A stretch of 9,641 nt of DNA, from the NCBI GenBank assembly GCA_002686195.1, contig NZAS01000179.1, positions 1-9,641 on the forward strand. The letters run 5' to 3'. The position numbers were made by a program, and so were the translations under genes. Shown in pieces: positions 1 through 4,830 of the stretch (positions within the stretch are counted from its first letter, which is position 1; each line of letters starts with the position of its first letter). The notes under the pieces are model-generated. The model made no database searches and was not told where the DNA came from. It worked only from the letters and a program-made list of their open reading frames with translations. Origin of the DNA: Candidatus Pacearchaeota archaeon (GTDB taxonomy: Archaea > Nanoarchaeota > Nanoarchaeia > Pacearchaeales > GW2011-AR1).

Positions 1-2
1 CA

Positions 3-110
3 TGTGAGATGGTTTGGTCACAGGATGCCAAAGAGTTTATTATTTCGATGGATGGAGAGTTTGCTGACAACAACGCTTTATCACCTAAGAACACAATCAT
101 GGGTCCTTAG
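3..110 (+). CDS. C-terminal end of an unknown protein (5' truncated)
   Basis: Only the last 35 residues are inside the window. The tail is acidic and polar and ends in NTIMGP followed by TAG. I chose this frame because its composition looks protein-like, while the other open frame runs on into the tRNA behind it. The last ten bases of the gene, including the stop codon, are also the first ten bases of tRNA-Ala, so the two genes share sequence. No domain can be recognised from this piece. The function is unknown and the true start lies upstream of the window. Confidence 0.55.
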   Translation, partial: CEMVWSQDAKEFIISMDGEFADNNALSPKNTIMGP

Positions 111-173
111 CTCAGTTGGGAGAGCATCTGCTTTGCATGTAGAAGGTCAAGAGTTCGAGTCTCTTATTCTCCA
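101..173 (+). tRNA. tRNA-Ala (anticodon TGC), acceptor stem defective
   Basis: The D arm (GCTC/GAGC), anticodon arm (TCTGC/GTAGA, loop TTTGCAT) and T arm (AAGAG/CTCTT, loop TTCGAGT) are all well formed, and the anticodon is TGC, reading GCA. The 5' acceptor strand is GGGTCCT and the 3' strand is ATTCTCC. Pairs 1-72 and 2-71 are G-C, position 3-70 is the G-U pair that marks alanine tRNAs, and 7-66 pairs. Positions 4-69, 5-68 and 6-67 are three consecutive pyrimidine-pyrimidine mismatches. The base after the discriminator is followed by CAA rather than CCA, unlike the other two tRNAs here. The 5' acceptor strand doubles as the end of the upstream coding region. The gene may be decayed, chimeric, or repaired after transcription. 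Confidence 0.8.
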
Positions 174-180
174 CAATTAA

Positions 181-257
181 CGGGGTATAGCGCAGTCTGG
201 CAGCGCATCTGCTTTGGGAGCAGAGGGTCGTTGGTTCAAATCCAGCTACCCCGACCA
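181..257 (+). tRNA. tRNA-Pro (anticodon TGG), CCA encoded
   Basis: The cloverleaf is complete: acceptor CGGGGTA/TACCCCG is perfectly paired, including the C1-G72 pair typical of bacterial proline tRNAs. The D stem is GCGC/GCGC, the anticodon stem is TCTGC/GCAGA with loop TTTGGGA, and the T stem is GTTGG/CCAGC with one G-U pair. Discriminator A is followed by an encoded CCA. It reads CCA codons. It lies 7 bases after tRNA-Ala and 20 bases before the next coding start, so it must be cut out of a shared transcript. Confidence 0.96.
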
Positions 258-277
258 TATGAAACAAGGATTGAGTT

Positions 278-508
278 ATGAATAGCAAATATATTGAAAG
301 ACTTGAAGAGGATTCTGCTTTGATTAAAGAGTTAGGAGCATTTGCTTCTGTTTTTAATCCAGGGATTAGCATAGACACTCCGGGCGAAGGAAGGATGCAG
401 TTAGATACTGCTAGTTGGAATTGGTTACGCCCACTACTTGAAGAGTTAATCAATTCCCGTAAAAACTTTCAACAGATGCATCTTAATGTCGGAAAGAAAG
501 ATTGGTAA
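278..508 (+). CDS. Small protein of unknown function, 76 aa
   Basis: I do not recognise this protein. Residues 1-25 are predicted to be helical and charged. A central stretch (FNPGISIDTPGEGRMQLD) is rich in Gly and Pro, and a second amphipathic helix (residues 48-64) contains WNWLRPLLEELI. The start is supported by an AAGGA ribosome binding site 7 bases upstream, directly after tRNA-Pro. The protein ends in KKDW followed by TAA, and the 9-base string that ends it (GATTGGTAA) also ends two other genes in this window. The next gene starts 2 bases after the stop, so the two are probably translationally coupled. Confidence 0.8.
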   Translation: MNSKYIERLEEDSALIKELGAFASVFNPGISIDTPGEGRMQLDTASWNWLRPLLEELINSRKNFQQMHLNVGKKDW

Positions 509-510
509 AG

Positions 511-681
511 ATGAAAATTACTTTAACTGAAAAGTGGCACTCAAAGATTCTTGGGGCTACATTTCCAATAGGAACAATCTTCTTGTCTAAAAAATTAGAC
601 ATTTGGACTTACCTATGTCCAAACGGATCTCATGGCGAGTGTTGCATTAAGGGCGAAAGACCTGGAGAGAAACATGTATAG
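511..681 (+). CDS. Small cysteine-containing protein, 56 aa
   Basis: This open frame is short, but its position supports it: it starts 2 bases after the previous stop and overlaps the next start by 8 bases. The product begins MKITLTEKW and has a beta-like, Gly/Phe-rich middle (GATFPIGTIFLS). The C-terminal part contains three cysteines in the pattern C-x6-E-C-C (CPNGSHGECC), which might bind a metal or form a disulphide. Only a weak, distant GGAAAG lies upstream, so expression probably depends on coupling to the gene before. Function is unknown. Confidence 0.65.
   Translation: MKITLTEKWHSKILGATFPIGTIFLSKKLDIWTYLCPNGSHGECCIKGERPGEKHV
664..667 (+). promoter_or_regulatory. Ribosome binding site fixing the start at 674
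   Basis: GGAG lies 6 bases before ATG 674. This favours that start over an in-frame ATG at 632, which has no such site and would overlap the upstream small gene by 50 bases. Confidence 0.7.
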
Positions 682-865
682 AATCGGAAGCATTATTGAA
701 TACGAATTAAGAGGCGACGGGACTATTCGCACTGTACTTGTGCAGGACAAGGATGATGATATAAAGAATGGGCGACCCGGTTTTGACGGGTTGCTTCTTC
801 CTGAAAATAAAGGCAGACAAGTCTGGGGATATGACTACCAGATTACAAAGATAATCAAATACTAA
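674..865 (+). CDS. Small beta-barrel-type protein, paralogue of the gene at 7128
   Basis: The 63-residue product has alternating beta-like segments. It opens with YRIGSIIEYEL (residues 2-12), has a conserved-looking GFDGLLL turn (37-42) and ends with WGYDYQITKIIKY. The same three blocks occur in the 102-residue protein at 7128-7436 (YKVGDIVEVE, GFDGVFV, FDWQILKIIK), so the two are probably paralogues. The shape suggests a small SH3- or KOW-like barrel, but no catalytic residues are visible and the function is unknown. The start overlaps the stop of the previous gene by 8 bases (ATGTATAG) and is preceded by GGAG at 6 bases. Confidence 0.78.
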   Translation: MYRIGSIIEYELRGDGTIRTVLVQDKDDDIKNGRPGFDGLLLPENKGRQVWGYDYQITKIIKY

Positions 866-916
866 ATGAAGATTACAAAAGCGGGAGAAAACAATGGGAA
901 TGGAGAATTAAAATGA
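866..916 (+). CDS. Possible 16-codon micro-gene or leader peptide
   Basis: An ATG sits directly behind the previous TAA, and the 16-codon frame (MKITKAGENNGNGELK) ends in a TGA that overlaps the next ATG as ATGA. The gap-free fit on both sides suggests it may be translated, if only to carry ribosomes across the 47-base gap. It shares the MKIT opening with the gene at 511. No ribosome binding site of its own is visible, and an open frame this short is easily found by chance. Confidence 0.25.
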   Translation: MKITKAGENNGNGELK

Positions 917-1167
917 GCGTAATGGGACCAGATGGAAAGATTCTTCAGCCCGGCGGAGGTTGGTGGTCACCTTATGGTGATACAGATGAAGAGATACAAA
1001 AGAATATACGAGCCAACAAGATGCCCAACGCACCCGATGTTGTTCGGGTTAATCCCGGATATTTTACCGGGTCAGAGAAGGGTGATGAAGAGTTGCATGA
1101 CTTTCTTGGCTCAATCGGAGCATTGGGTGGGCAGGCAAAAGAGGAATACGATAAGAAGCAAAAATGA
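913..1167 (+). CDS. Small Gly/Pro-rich protein of unknown function, 84 aa
   Basis: I do not recognise this protein. It starts with a short Gly-rich, Trp-containing stretch (QPGGGWWSPYGDTDEE), continues through a helical segment and a Pro/Asn-rich loop, and ends in an acidic helix followed by a lysine-rich tail. GGAG lies 7 bases before the ATG. Its stop overlaps the next start as ATGA. A second open frame shifted by one base covers almost the same stretch. I preferred this one because of the ribosome binding site, the ATGA coupling at the 3' end and the more soluble composition. Confidence 0.75.
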   Translation: MSVMGPDGKILQPGGGWWSPYGDTDEEIQKNIRANKMPNAPDVVRVNPGYFTGSEKGDEELHDFLGSIGALGGQAKEEYDKKQK

Positions 1168-1610
1168 AATACACACTTGAAAATGTTACAGAAAATATTA
1201 AAGCTTGGTTTAACAAAGATCCTGTTAGACCTGAGTTAAGTGTTGCGTTTAGAACAAAAGAAGGCAGGGAAGTATTTGGGTTAAAGGATGAGTCTGGAGA
1301 CTTTAAGGCTTTCTTGTGTCTATCTTACACAGTGGGCGTTCCAACGACCGTGGAAGAGTTAGATTACCTAACAACCATTGATGGTCGCATAGCAGTTCCT
1401 TATACAGTTTGGAGCTATCAAAAAGGAGCCGGTAAAGAGATTATAAATCAAGTTGCATCTTTGATGAAAACAAGAAAGGCTGTTACAAGGATTGTGACTT
1501 TATCACCACTAACAGAAATGGCTCGCGAATTTCATTTGCGAAATAATGCAATTGAATTACAGGCCAATGAAATCACTGCAAACTTTGAATATCTATTTAA
1601 GAGTATCTAA
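1164..1610 (+). CDS. GNAT-fold protein resembling the C-terminal part of malonyl-CoA decarboxylase
   Basis: The 148-residue product looks like a small GNAT-type acyl-CoA-binding domain. Residues 82-94 (VWSYQKGAGKEII) fit the loop and helix that bind the CoA pyrophosphate, with a YxxGxG form in place of Q/RxxGxG. Residues 109-116 (RIVTLSPL) and 121-129 (REFHLRNNA) resemble, from memory, the VTLSP and FHLxNGA motifs of the malonyl-CoA decarboxylase catalytic domain, itself a GNAT relative. The C-terminal ANFEYLF would form a late strand. At this length it cannot be a full decarboxylase. An acyltransferase, or a CoA-binding protein that has lost activity, is more likely; the substrate is unknown. 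It overlaps both neighbours (ATGA upstream, one base downstream) and has only a weak ribosome binding site, so it depends on coupling. Confidence 0.7.
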   Translation: MKYTLENVTENIKAWFNKDPVRPELSVAFRTKEGREVFGLKDESGDFKAFLCLSYTVGVPTTVEELDYLTTIDGRIAVPYTVWSYQKGAGKEIINQVASLMKTRKAVTRIVTLSPLTEMAREFHLRNNAIELQANEITANFEYLFKSI

Positions 1611-1840
1611 TGGAAATGCACAAAGAAAAATATGAAGATCTCATGTTACGATTTGCAAAAGAGCTTCATGAGGTTGGCGTAACAGAGGATATGAGAAAAA
1701 TCATTGAAGCACAATGCGAACGTACTCCGAACTCTGTTTCATGCAGTACCAACAGTGATGTAAGAAAGTTTCATTATCGCCACGATGGATATATGATTGA
1801 AGCAGTAAGGACAGTCGTTTTAACTGTAAAAAAATGTTAG
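1610..1840 (+). CDS. Small protein of unknown function, 76 aa
   Basis: This gene is unrecognised. The N-terminal 40 residues are predicted to form amphipathic, charged helices (KYEDLMLRFAKELHEVG), followed by a Ser/Thr/Cys-rich loop and a short beta-like end (AVRTVVLTV) finishing in KKC. The ATG shares its first base with the last base of the previous stop (TAATG). An ATG two codons later could also serve. The gene ends 5 bases before tRNA-Gly, so the mRNA end and the tRNA 5' end must be separated by processing. Confidence 0.72.
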   Translation: MEMHKEKYEDLMLRFAKELHEVGVTEDMRKIIEAQCERTPNSVSCSTNSDVRKFHYRHDGYMIEAVRTVVLTVKKC

Positions 1841-1845
1841 ATTAT

Positions 1846-1921
1846 GCGGGGATAACTCAATAGGTAGAGTATCAGCCTTCCAAGCTGAATGTTGCGGGTT
1901 CGATTCCCGTTCCCCGCTCCA
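1846..1921 (+). tRNA. tRNA-Gly (anticodon TCC), CCA encoded
   Basis: Acceptor GCGGGGA/TCCCCGC, D stem ACTC/GAGT, anticodon stem TCAGC/GCTGA with loop CTTCCAA, and T stem GCGGG/CCCGT (one G-U pair) all pair. The discriminator is T, followed by an encoded CCA. It reads GGA. It sits between two protein genes, 5 bases after a stop, and the ribosome binding site of the next gene begins about 5 bases after its 3' end. Confidence 0.97.
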
Positions 1922-1943
1922 TATAAAAGGAGTTTGTTTTTGA

Positions 1944-2354
1944 ATGATTGCGTCTATATTTCTATATGCAGCAATAGGTATAACTGTTGAAATTGTATTT
2001 AATGCGTTTAGAATATATTTTTCAAAAAATGATAGAGACTTATCCTTAAAAGGAAGTGCTTCAATTTGGATGCTTCCTATCTATGGGTTTGGATTAACGT
2101 ATGGTTTGGATTTTATTTTTTATACAATGTCATTAATCAGCGGAGGCAGTCTGCTAAGATGGGTTTCATATCCGTTTTGGGTCTGGGCTGCTGAGTTAAT
2201 CATTGGTCTTCCAACGAAGCGAAAGCTGTGGGATTATTCAGATATAAAATATAATTGGAAAGGCGTTATAAGCTTTCAACACTATCCTGCGTGGATGCTG
2301 TTTGGAATTGCGATTGAAACGCTAAGGCCCTATACGGACGGTATTCTTCTGTAA
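1944..2354 (+). CDS. Four-helix membrane protein of the TMEM229 / CmpB-like type
   Basis: The 136-residue protein has four hydrophobic segments at about residues 1-20, 41-63, 72-89 and 108-126. Hallmarks match what I recall of the TMEM229 proteins and the bacterial family labelled 'putative ABC transporter permease' (Pfam ABC_trans_CmpB). These are SxWMLPIYG near residue 40, a helix with WxxEL (81-85), then LWDYSD (95-100), a downstream N-x-x-G (N104-G107) and an amphipathic W in the last helix. The bacterial family name is historical and transport is not proven. AAGGAG lies 11 bases before the ATG, just after the tRNA. It probably sits in the host inner membrane. The role in a phage is unknown; the next gene also encodes a membrane protein, so the two may act together. 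Confidence 0.8.
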   Translation: MIASIFLYAAIGITVEIVFNAFRIYFSKNDRDLSLKGSASIWMLPIYGFGLTYGLDFIFYTMSLISGGSLLRWVSYPFWVWAAELIIGLPTKRKLWDYSDIKYNWKGVISFQHYPAWMLFGIAIETLRPYTDGILL

Positions 2355-2359
2355 TTAAA

Positions 2360-2680
2360 ATGTCTCTAATAAATAAATTATATACTTGGGCAGAAACCCA
2401 TAAACTTATATCTCTATTTGTATTGGGAATAATAATTGACTTTTGGGCATGTTGGTATTCTTATGCTGTTGTGCATGATTGGATTGTCCTGCAAGCCTTT
2501 CTTGGGTTTGGGCTTCCTTTCTTAAATTTTCTTGGAGCGATGTGGTGGATAGACGAAAAAGATACTAAAGAACGATTAAAGATGACAACAGTTACTGCAT
2601 TTTCAATGGTTCTTGGTTCAACGCTAATGCTCTTAATGGTAAGAGAAGGTTTTGGTGTTGGTGTTGATTTTATTCCATGA
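2360..2680 (+). CDS. Three-helix membrane protein, unknown function, 106 aa
   Basis: Hydrophobic segments span about residues 16-38, 41-64 and 76-95, with a short charged loop (DEKDTKERLK) between the second and third. This makes it an integral membrane protein with a probable cytoplasmic loop at 65-74. I do not recognise the family. The gene starts 5 bases after the preceding membrane-protein gene, with no clear ribosome binding site, which points to translational coupling and possibly to a shared job. Confidence 0.78.
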   Translation: MSLINKLYTWAETHKLISLFVLGIIIDFWACWYSYAVVHDWIVLQAFLGFGLPFLNFLGAMWWIDEKDTKERLKMTTVTAFSMVLGSTLMLLMVREGFGVGVDFIP

Positions 2681-2687
2681 GGTAAAA

Positions 2688-2879
2688 ATGAATAAGTATA
2701 TCGTTTATGTTTTAGAGATTCATCAGGTTCAAATAGAAGTTAATGCTCTCGATGAAATTGACGCTGTTGACCAAGCTGCAAACGGTAATGGTCGATGGGT
2801 AGATAATTCTATGGAGTTTGTTGATTCTGTTGACTCTGATGAATGGATTGCTGAATTAATAGAAGAAGGAATAGACTAA
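2688..2879 (+). CDS. Small acidic protein, 63 aa
   Basis: The product opens with a beta strand (KYIVYVLEIHQVQIEV), has an Ala/Asp-rich helix (ALDEIDAVDQAANG) and ends very acidic. The strand-helix pattern, in which a VxExHxxxVEV opening is followed by an A-x-x-x-x-EA helix, is one I have seen in many short phage proteins of unknown function. An in-frame codon 36 bases further upstream could start it, but GAGGT at 2679-2683 supports this ATG, and the upstream extension would lie inside the previous gene. Confidence 0.75.
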   Translation: MNKYIVYVLEIHQVQIEVNALDEIDAVDQAANGNGRWVDNSMEFVDSVDSDEWIAELIEEGID

Positions 2880-2880
2880 A

Positions 2881-3234
2881 ATGAAACGATGGAGTAAATT
2901 ACAAAAGGCTATCTACAATCTGATGGACAGAAGTGATAACTTCCAGATTCATTGCAGAGCATATAGGATGCCAAAGTCTCAATCATCTAGTCCACAGATT
3001 CCTCGCTATTGGGTTACAATAGGCAAGGGTAAGGCCAAAGAGATTATTTGGGATTACCCAGGACATTTTGAAGTATATCCCTATGAGTGGGAAAGTGATG
3101 TTCCAGATATATCTATTCTAATTAGAGAATATATTGATACACCGAAAAGAGAAGTTAAATCAAAAGTATTTGAAAACGACAAGTTTGGCTTGGTTAATAT
3201 TTTAAGACAATACGACAGAAGGTTTAGAGTATAA
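2881..3234 (+). CDS. Conserved-looking unknown protein (SF0329-like?), 117 aa
   Basis: The protein begins MKRWSKLQKAIYNLMD and continues with a strand containing QIHCRAYRM. It then has a core of PRYWVTIGKG and KEIIWDYPGHFE, followed by a helical segment ending near DTPKREVKSK. From memory this resembles a small family of bacterial hypothetical proteins sometimes labelled SF0329, which share WSKL, RYW and an EIIWDYP core; I cannot check this. No catalytic motif is obvious. AAGGA lies 10 bases before the ATG, which follows the previous stop by one base. Function is unknown. Confidence 0.75.
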   Translation: MKRWSKLQKAIYNLMDRSDNFQIHCRAYRMPKSQSSSPQIPRYWVTIGKGKAKEIIWDYPGHFEVYPYEWESDVPDISILIREYIDTPKREVKSKVFENDKFGLVNILRQYDRRFRV

Positions 3235-3236
3235 TT

Positions 3237-3482
3237 ATGTTGATAATTATATGTTTTATGGTTTTCTTTTTAGGCTTTTATGCTGGCTCTTATATTAGAG
3301 GAATAGCCATAGGCCGACAAGACTGGTGTTTGTTTAGATGGGACAAAACAGTGTTTGGATATAGACCAATAACTTTTGGAACAATGCTGCATCGTAATGA
3401 TAAACTTGTGATGGGACTGCATTTTAATACTGACGGCCTTCCAGAAGAGGGTCTTAAATATACAGAAGATATTTATCAATAA
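3237..3482 (+). CDS. Single-anchor membrane protein, 81 aa
   Basis: Residues 2-20 form one hydrophobic segment (LIIICFMVFFLGFYAGSYI) with spaced glycines, followed by RGIAIGRQDW, which looks like the cytoplasmic edge of a signal anchor. No signal-peptidase site stands out, so it probably stays in the membrane, with a 60-residue soluble part. That part (WCLFRWDKTVFGYRPI and onwards) resembles nothing I know. The start lies 2 bases after the previous stop; TAGAG and AGAAGG upstream are only moderate ribosome binding sites. Confidence 0.7.
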   Translation: MLIIICFMVFFLGFYAGSYIRGIAIGRQDWCLFRWDKTVFGYRPITFGTMLHRNDKLVMGLHFNTDGLPEEGLKYTEDIYQ

Positions 3483-3504
3483 TTTACGAATTGGAGCTAC
3501 AGAA

Positions 3505-4632
3505 ATGAATTTACCAACTTTATATGGAAAGTCAACTAATGGCAAAATTAAAGAATGGAATATATCGGTTCTCAAAATGGGCGACGAAACCTGTTACATC
3601 GAGACTGAACATGGCTATGAGGGCGGCAAGAAACAACTTGACCAACGCTATGTTGGACAAGGCAAAAATATCGGTAAAGCAAACGAAACAACTACCTACG
3701 AACAGGCATGTTCTGAAGCTAGATCTGCACATAGCCGTAAAAAAGATTCAGGATATGTAGAAGACAAAGATAAGATTCCATCAACATCTGATGGGTTGTT
3801 TTTACCAATGTTGGCCCATCGTTATGACAAGCATAGTGCAAAGATAAAATTTCCCTGTTTGGTTCAACCAAAGCTGGATGGGGTTCGTATGCTTGCCAGA
3901 AAAGAAGATGGAATAGTAACTATGTGGTCCCGAAAGGGAAAGCTTATTGATATTCCAGATAAAATTAATGAGCAGCTTTGTCTCATGCTTGAAGATGGAC
4001 AGTCTACAGATGGAGAGTTGTATGTTCATGGCTGGACATTTCAGAGGATTATTGCCGCTGTAAAGAAGAAGCGTGACGACACAGACCTGCTTGAGTATCA
4101 CATTTATGACTCTCCACACCCGACTCTTCCTTTTGAAATGAGATTGCCACAGAAGGGAATTGGAGCAACTCTTTATCCGCACTACTGTCAAAGCTGGACA
4201 AATAATGGAAAGAACATTAAGTTTGTGGCTACATATGATGTTGTTGACCAAGCAGAGTTTGATGTATTTGAGGGGATGATGGTTCAGCAGAACTATGAGG
4301 GGATGATGGTTCGCAATCAAAATAGCCTCTACAAGTATAAGCATCGTTCATATGATTTGCAGAAAGTAAAAAGATTTGTTGATGATGAATTTGAAATCAT
4401 AGGCGGAAAAGACGGGTCTGGCAGAGAGGCTGGAATGATAGTGTTTCGCTGCATTACTGGCGGCGGGCTTGAGTTTGATGTACGACCAAAGGGAAGTCAC
4501 GAAGAAAGAAGAGAAGTTTTTAATAACCTAGAAAAGTATATAGGAAAACATTTGACTGTACGCTATCAAGAGCTTACAGACGATGGCAGACCACGATTCC
4601 CTGTGGGAGTTGTCGTAAGAGATTATGAATAA
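3505..4632 (+). CDS. ATP-dependent DNA ligase with N-terminal WGR-like domain, 375 aa
   Basis: This enzyme seals nicks in DNA by forming a lysyl-AMP intermediate, as expected in phage replication and repair. Nucleotidyltransferase motifs are visible. Motif I is KLDGVR with catalytic Lys123, followed by SRKGK (142-146), DGELYVHG (169-176) as motif III, LEYHIYD (196-202) as motif IIIa and EGMMVR (265-270) as motif IV. YKYK and LQKVKRF (276-291) make up motif V. The C-terminal OB-fold ends RPRFPVGVVVRDYE, a typical small-ligase end. Residues 1-85 (LPTLYGKSTNGKIKEWNI, then a GYEGGK / GQGKNIGKANETT segment) look like the WGR-type domain fused to some phage ligases. A short duplication repeats EGMMV just before motif IV. 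GGAG lies 10 bases upstream of the ATG. Confidence 0.95.
   Translation: MNLPTLYGKSTNGKIKEWNISVLKMGDETCYIETEHGYEGGKKQLDQRYVGQGKNIGKANETTTYEQACSEARSAHSRKKDSGYVEDKDKIPSTSDGLFLPMLAHRYDKHSAKIKFPCLVQPKLDGVRMLARKEDGIVTMWSRKGKLIDIPDKINEQLCLMLEDGQSTDGELYVHGWTFQRIIAAVKKKRDDTDLLEYHIYDSPHPTLPFEMRLPQKGIGATLYPHYCQSWTNNGKNIKFVATYDVVDQAEFDVFEGMMVQQNYEGMMVRNQNSLYKYKHRSYDLQKVKRFVDDEFEIIGGKDGSGREAGMIVFRCITGGGLEFDVRPKGSHEERREVFNNLEKYIGKHLTVRYQELTDDGRPRFPVGVVVRDYE
4269..4312 (+). repeat. 17-base direct repeat inside the ligase gene
   Basis: The string TGAGGGGATGATGGTTC occurs at 4269-4285 and again at 4296-4312, 27 bases (9 codons) apart and in the same frame, so the protein reads EGMMV twice. Only the second copy continues into the Arg of motif IV. 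Confidence 0.85.
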
Positions 4633-4649
4633 ACATAAAGGAGAATAAA

Positions 4650-4829
4650 ATGAGCACAACAGATCACACAGACATTATAATTCAATCATTGTCACAGGAT
4701 ATAGCACAGCTTCAAGAGCGAGCACAGCTTCAAGAAATGATGATTATGCAAATCATCGAAACACTCGCTGCTGTTGGTATTATTTCTTTTGAAGAAGAGG
4801 AAGAAGAAAGTTCAATTATAGAGCCATAA
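4650..4829 (+). CDS. Small coiled-coil peptide, 59 aa
   Basis: AAAGGAG six bases before the ATG is one of the best ribosome binding sites in the window, which supports this short gene. It lies between the ligase (17-base gap) and the next gene (1-base gap). The product is a Gln/Leu-rich helix (residues 9-42, with AQLQE twice) followed by a run of six glutamates and a short tail, EP-terminated. A parallel coiled coil or helical hairpin is likely. Such peptides can act as adaptors or inhibitors, but nothing here shows which. Confidence 0.75.
   Translation: MSTTDHTDIIIQSLSQDIAQLQERAQLQEMMIMQIIETLAAVGIISFEEEEEESSIIEP
4703..4735 (+). repeat. 18-base-period tandem repeat in the coiled-coil gene
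   Basis: AGCACAGCTTCAAGA occurs at 4703-4717 and 4721-4735. The in-frame 18-base period encodes AQLQER then AQLQE, which lengthens the helix by six residues. Confidence 0.8.
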
Positions 4830-4830
4830 T

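Noticed and set aside
112..453. Antisense open frame containing VAGFEPTT and QSRCAARLRYTP
   Set aside because: This is the well-known false protein produced by reading tRNA genes backwards; it is antisense to tRNA-Pro, tRNA-Ala and the gene at 278.
632..673. Upstream extension of the barrel-type gene at 674
   Set aside because: No ribosome binding site before 632; it would overlap the 511-681 gene further, and GGAG is correctly placed for 674.
932..1180. Alternative + frame over the gene at 913
   Set aside because: No ribosome binding site, no coupling to neighbours, and a less natural composition than the frame starting at 913.
3524..3760. Second + frame inside the start of the ligase gene
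   Set aside because: It overlaps the N-terminal domain of a clear ligase, has no good start signal and has no recognisable features.
3802..4344. 180-codon open frame on the - strand
   Set aside because: It is antisense to the ligase catalytic core, has Cys- and Ile-rich composition without a domain, and has no ribosome binding site in context; it is a shadow of the ligase codons.
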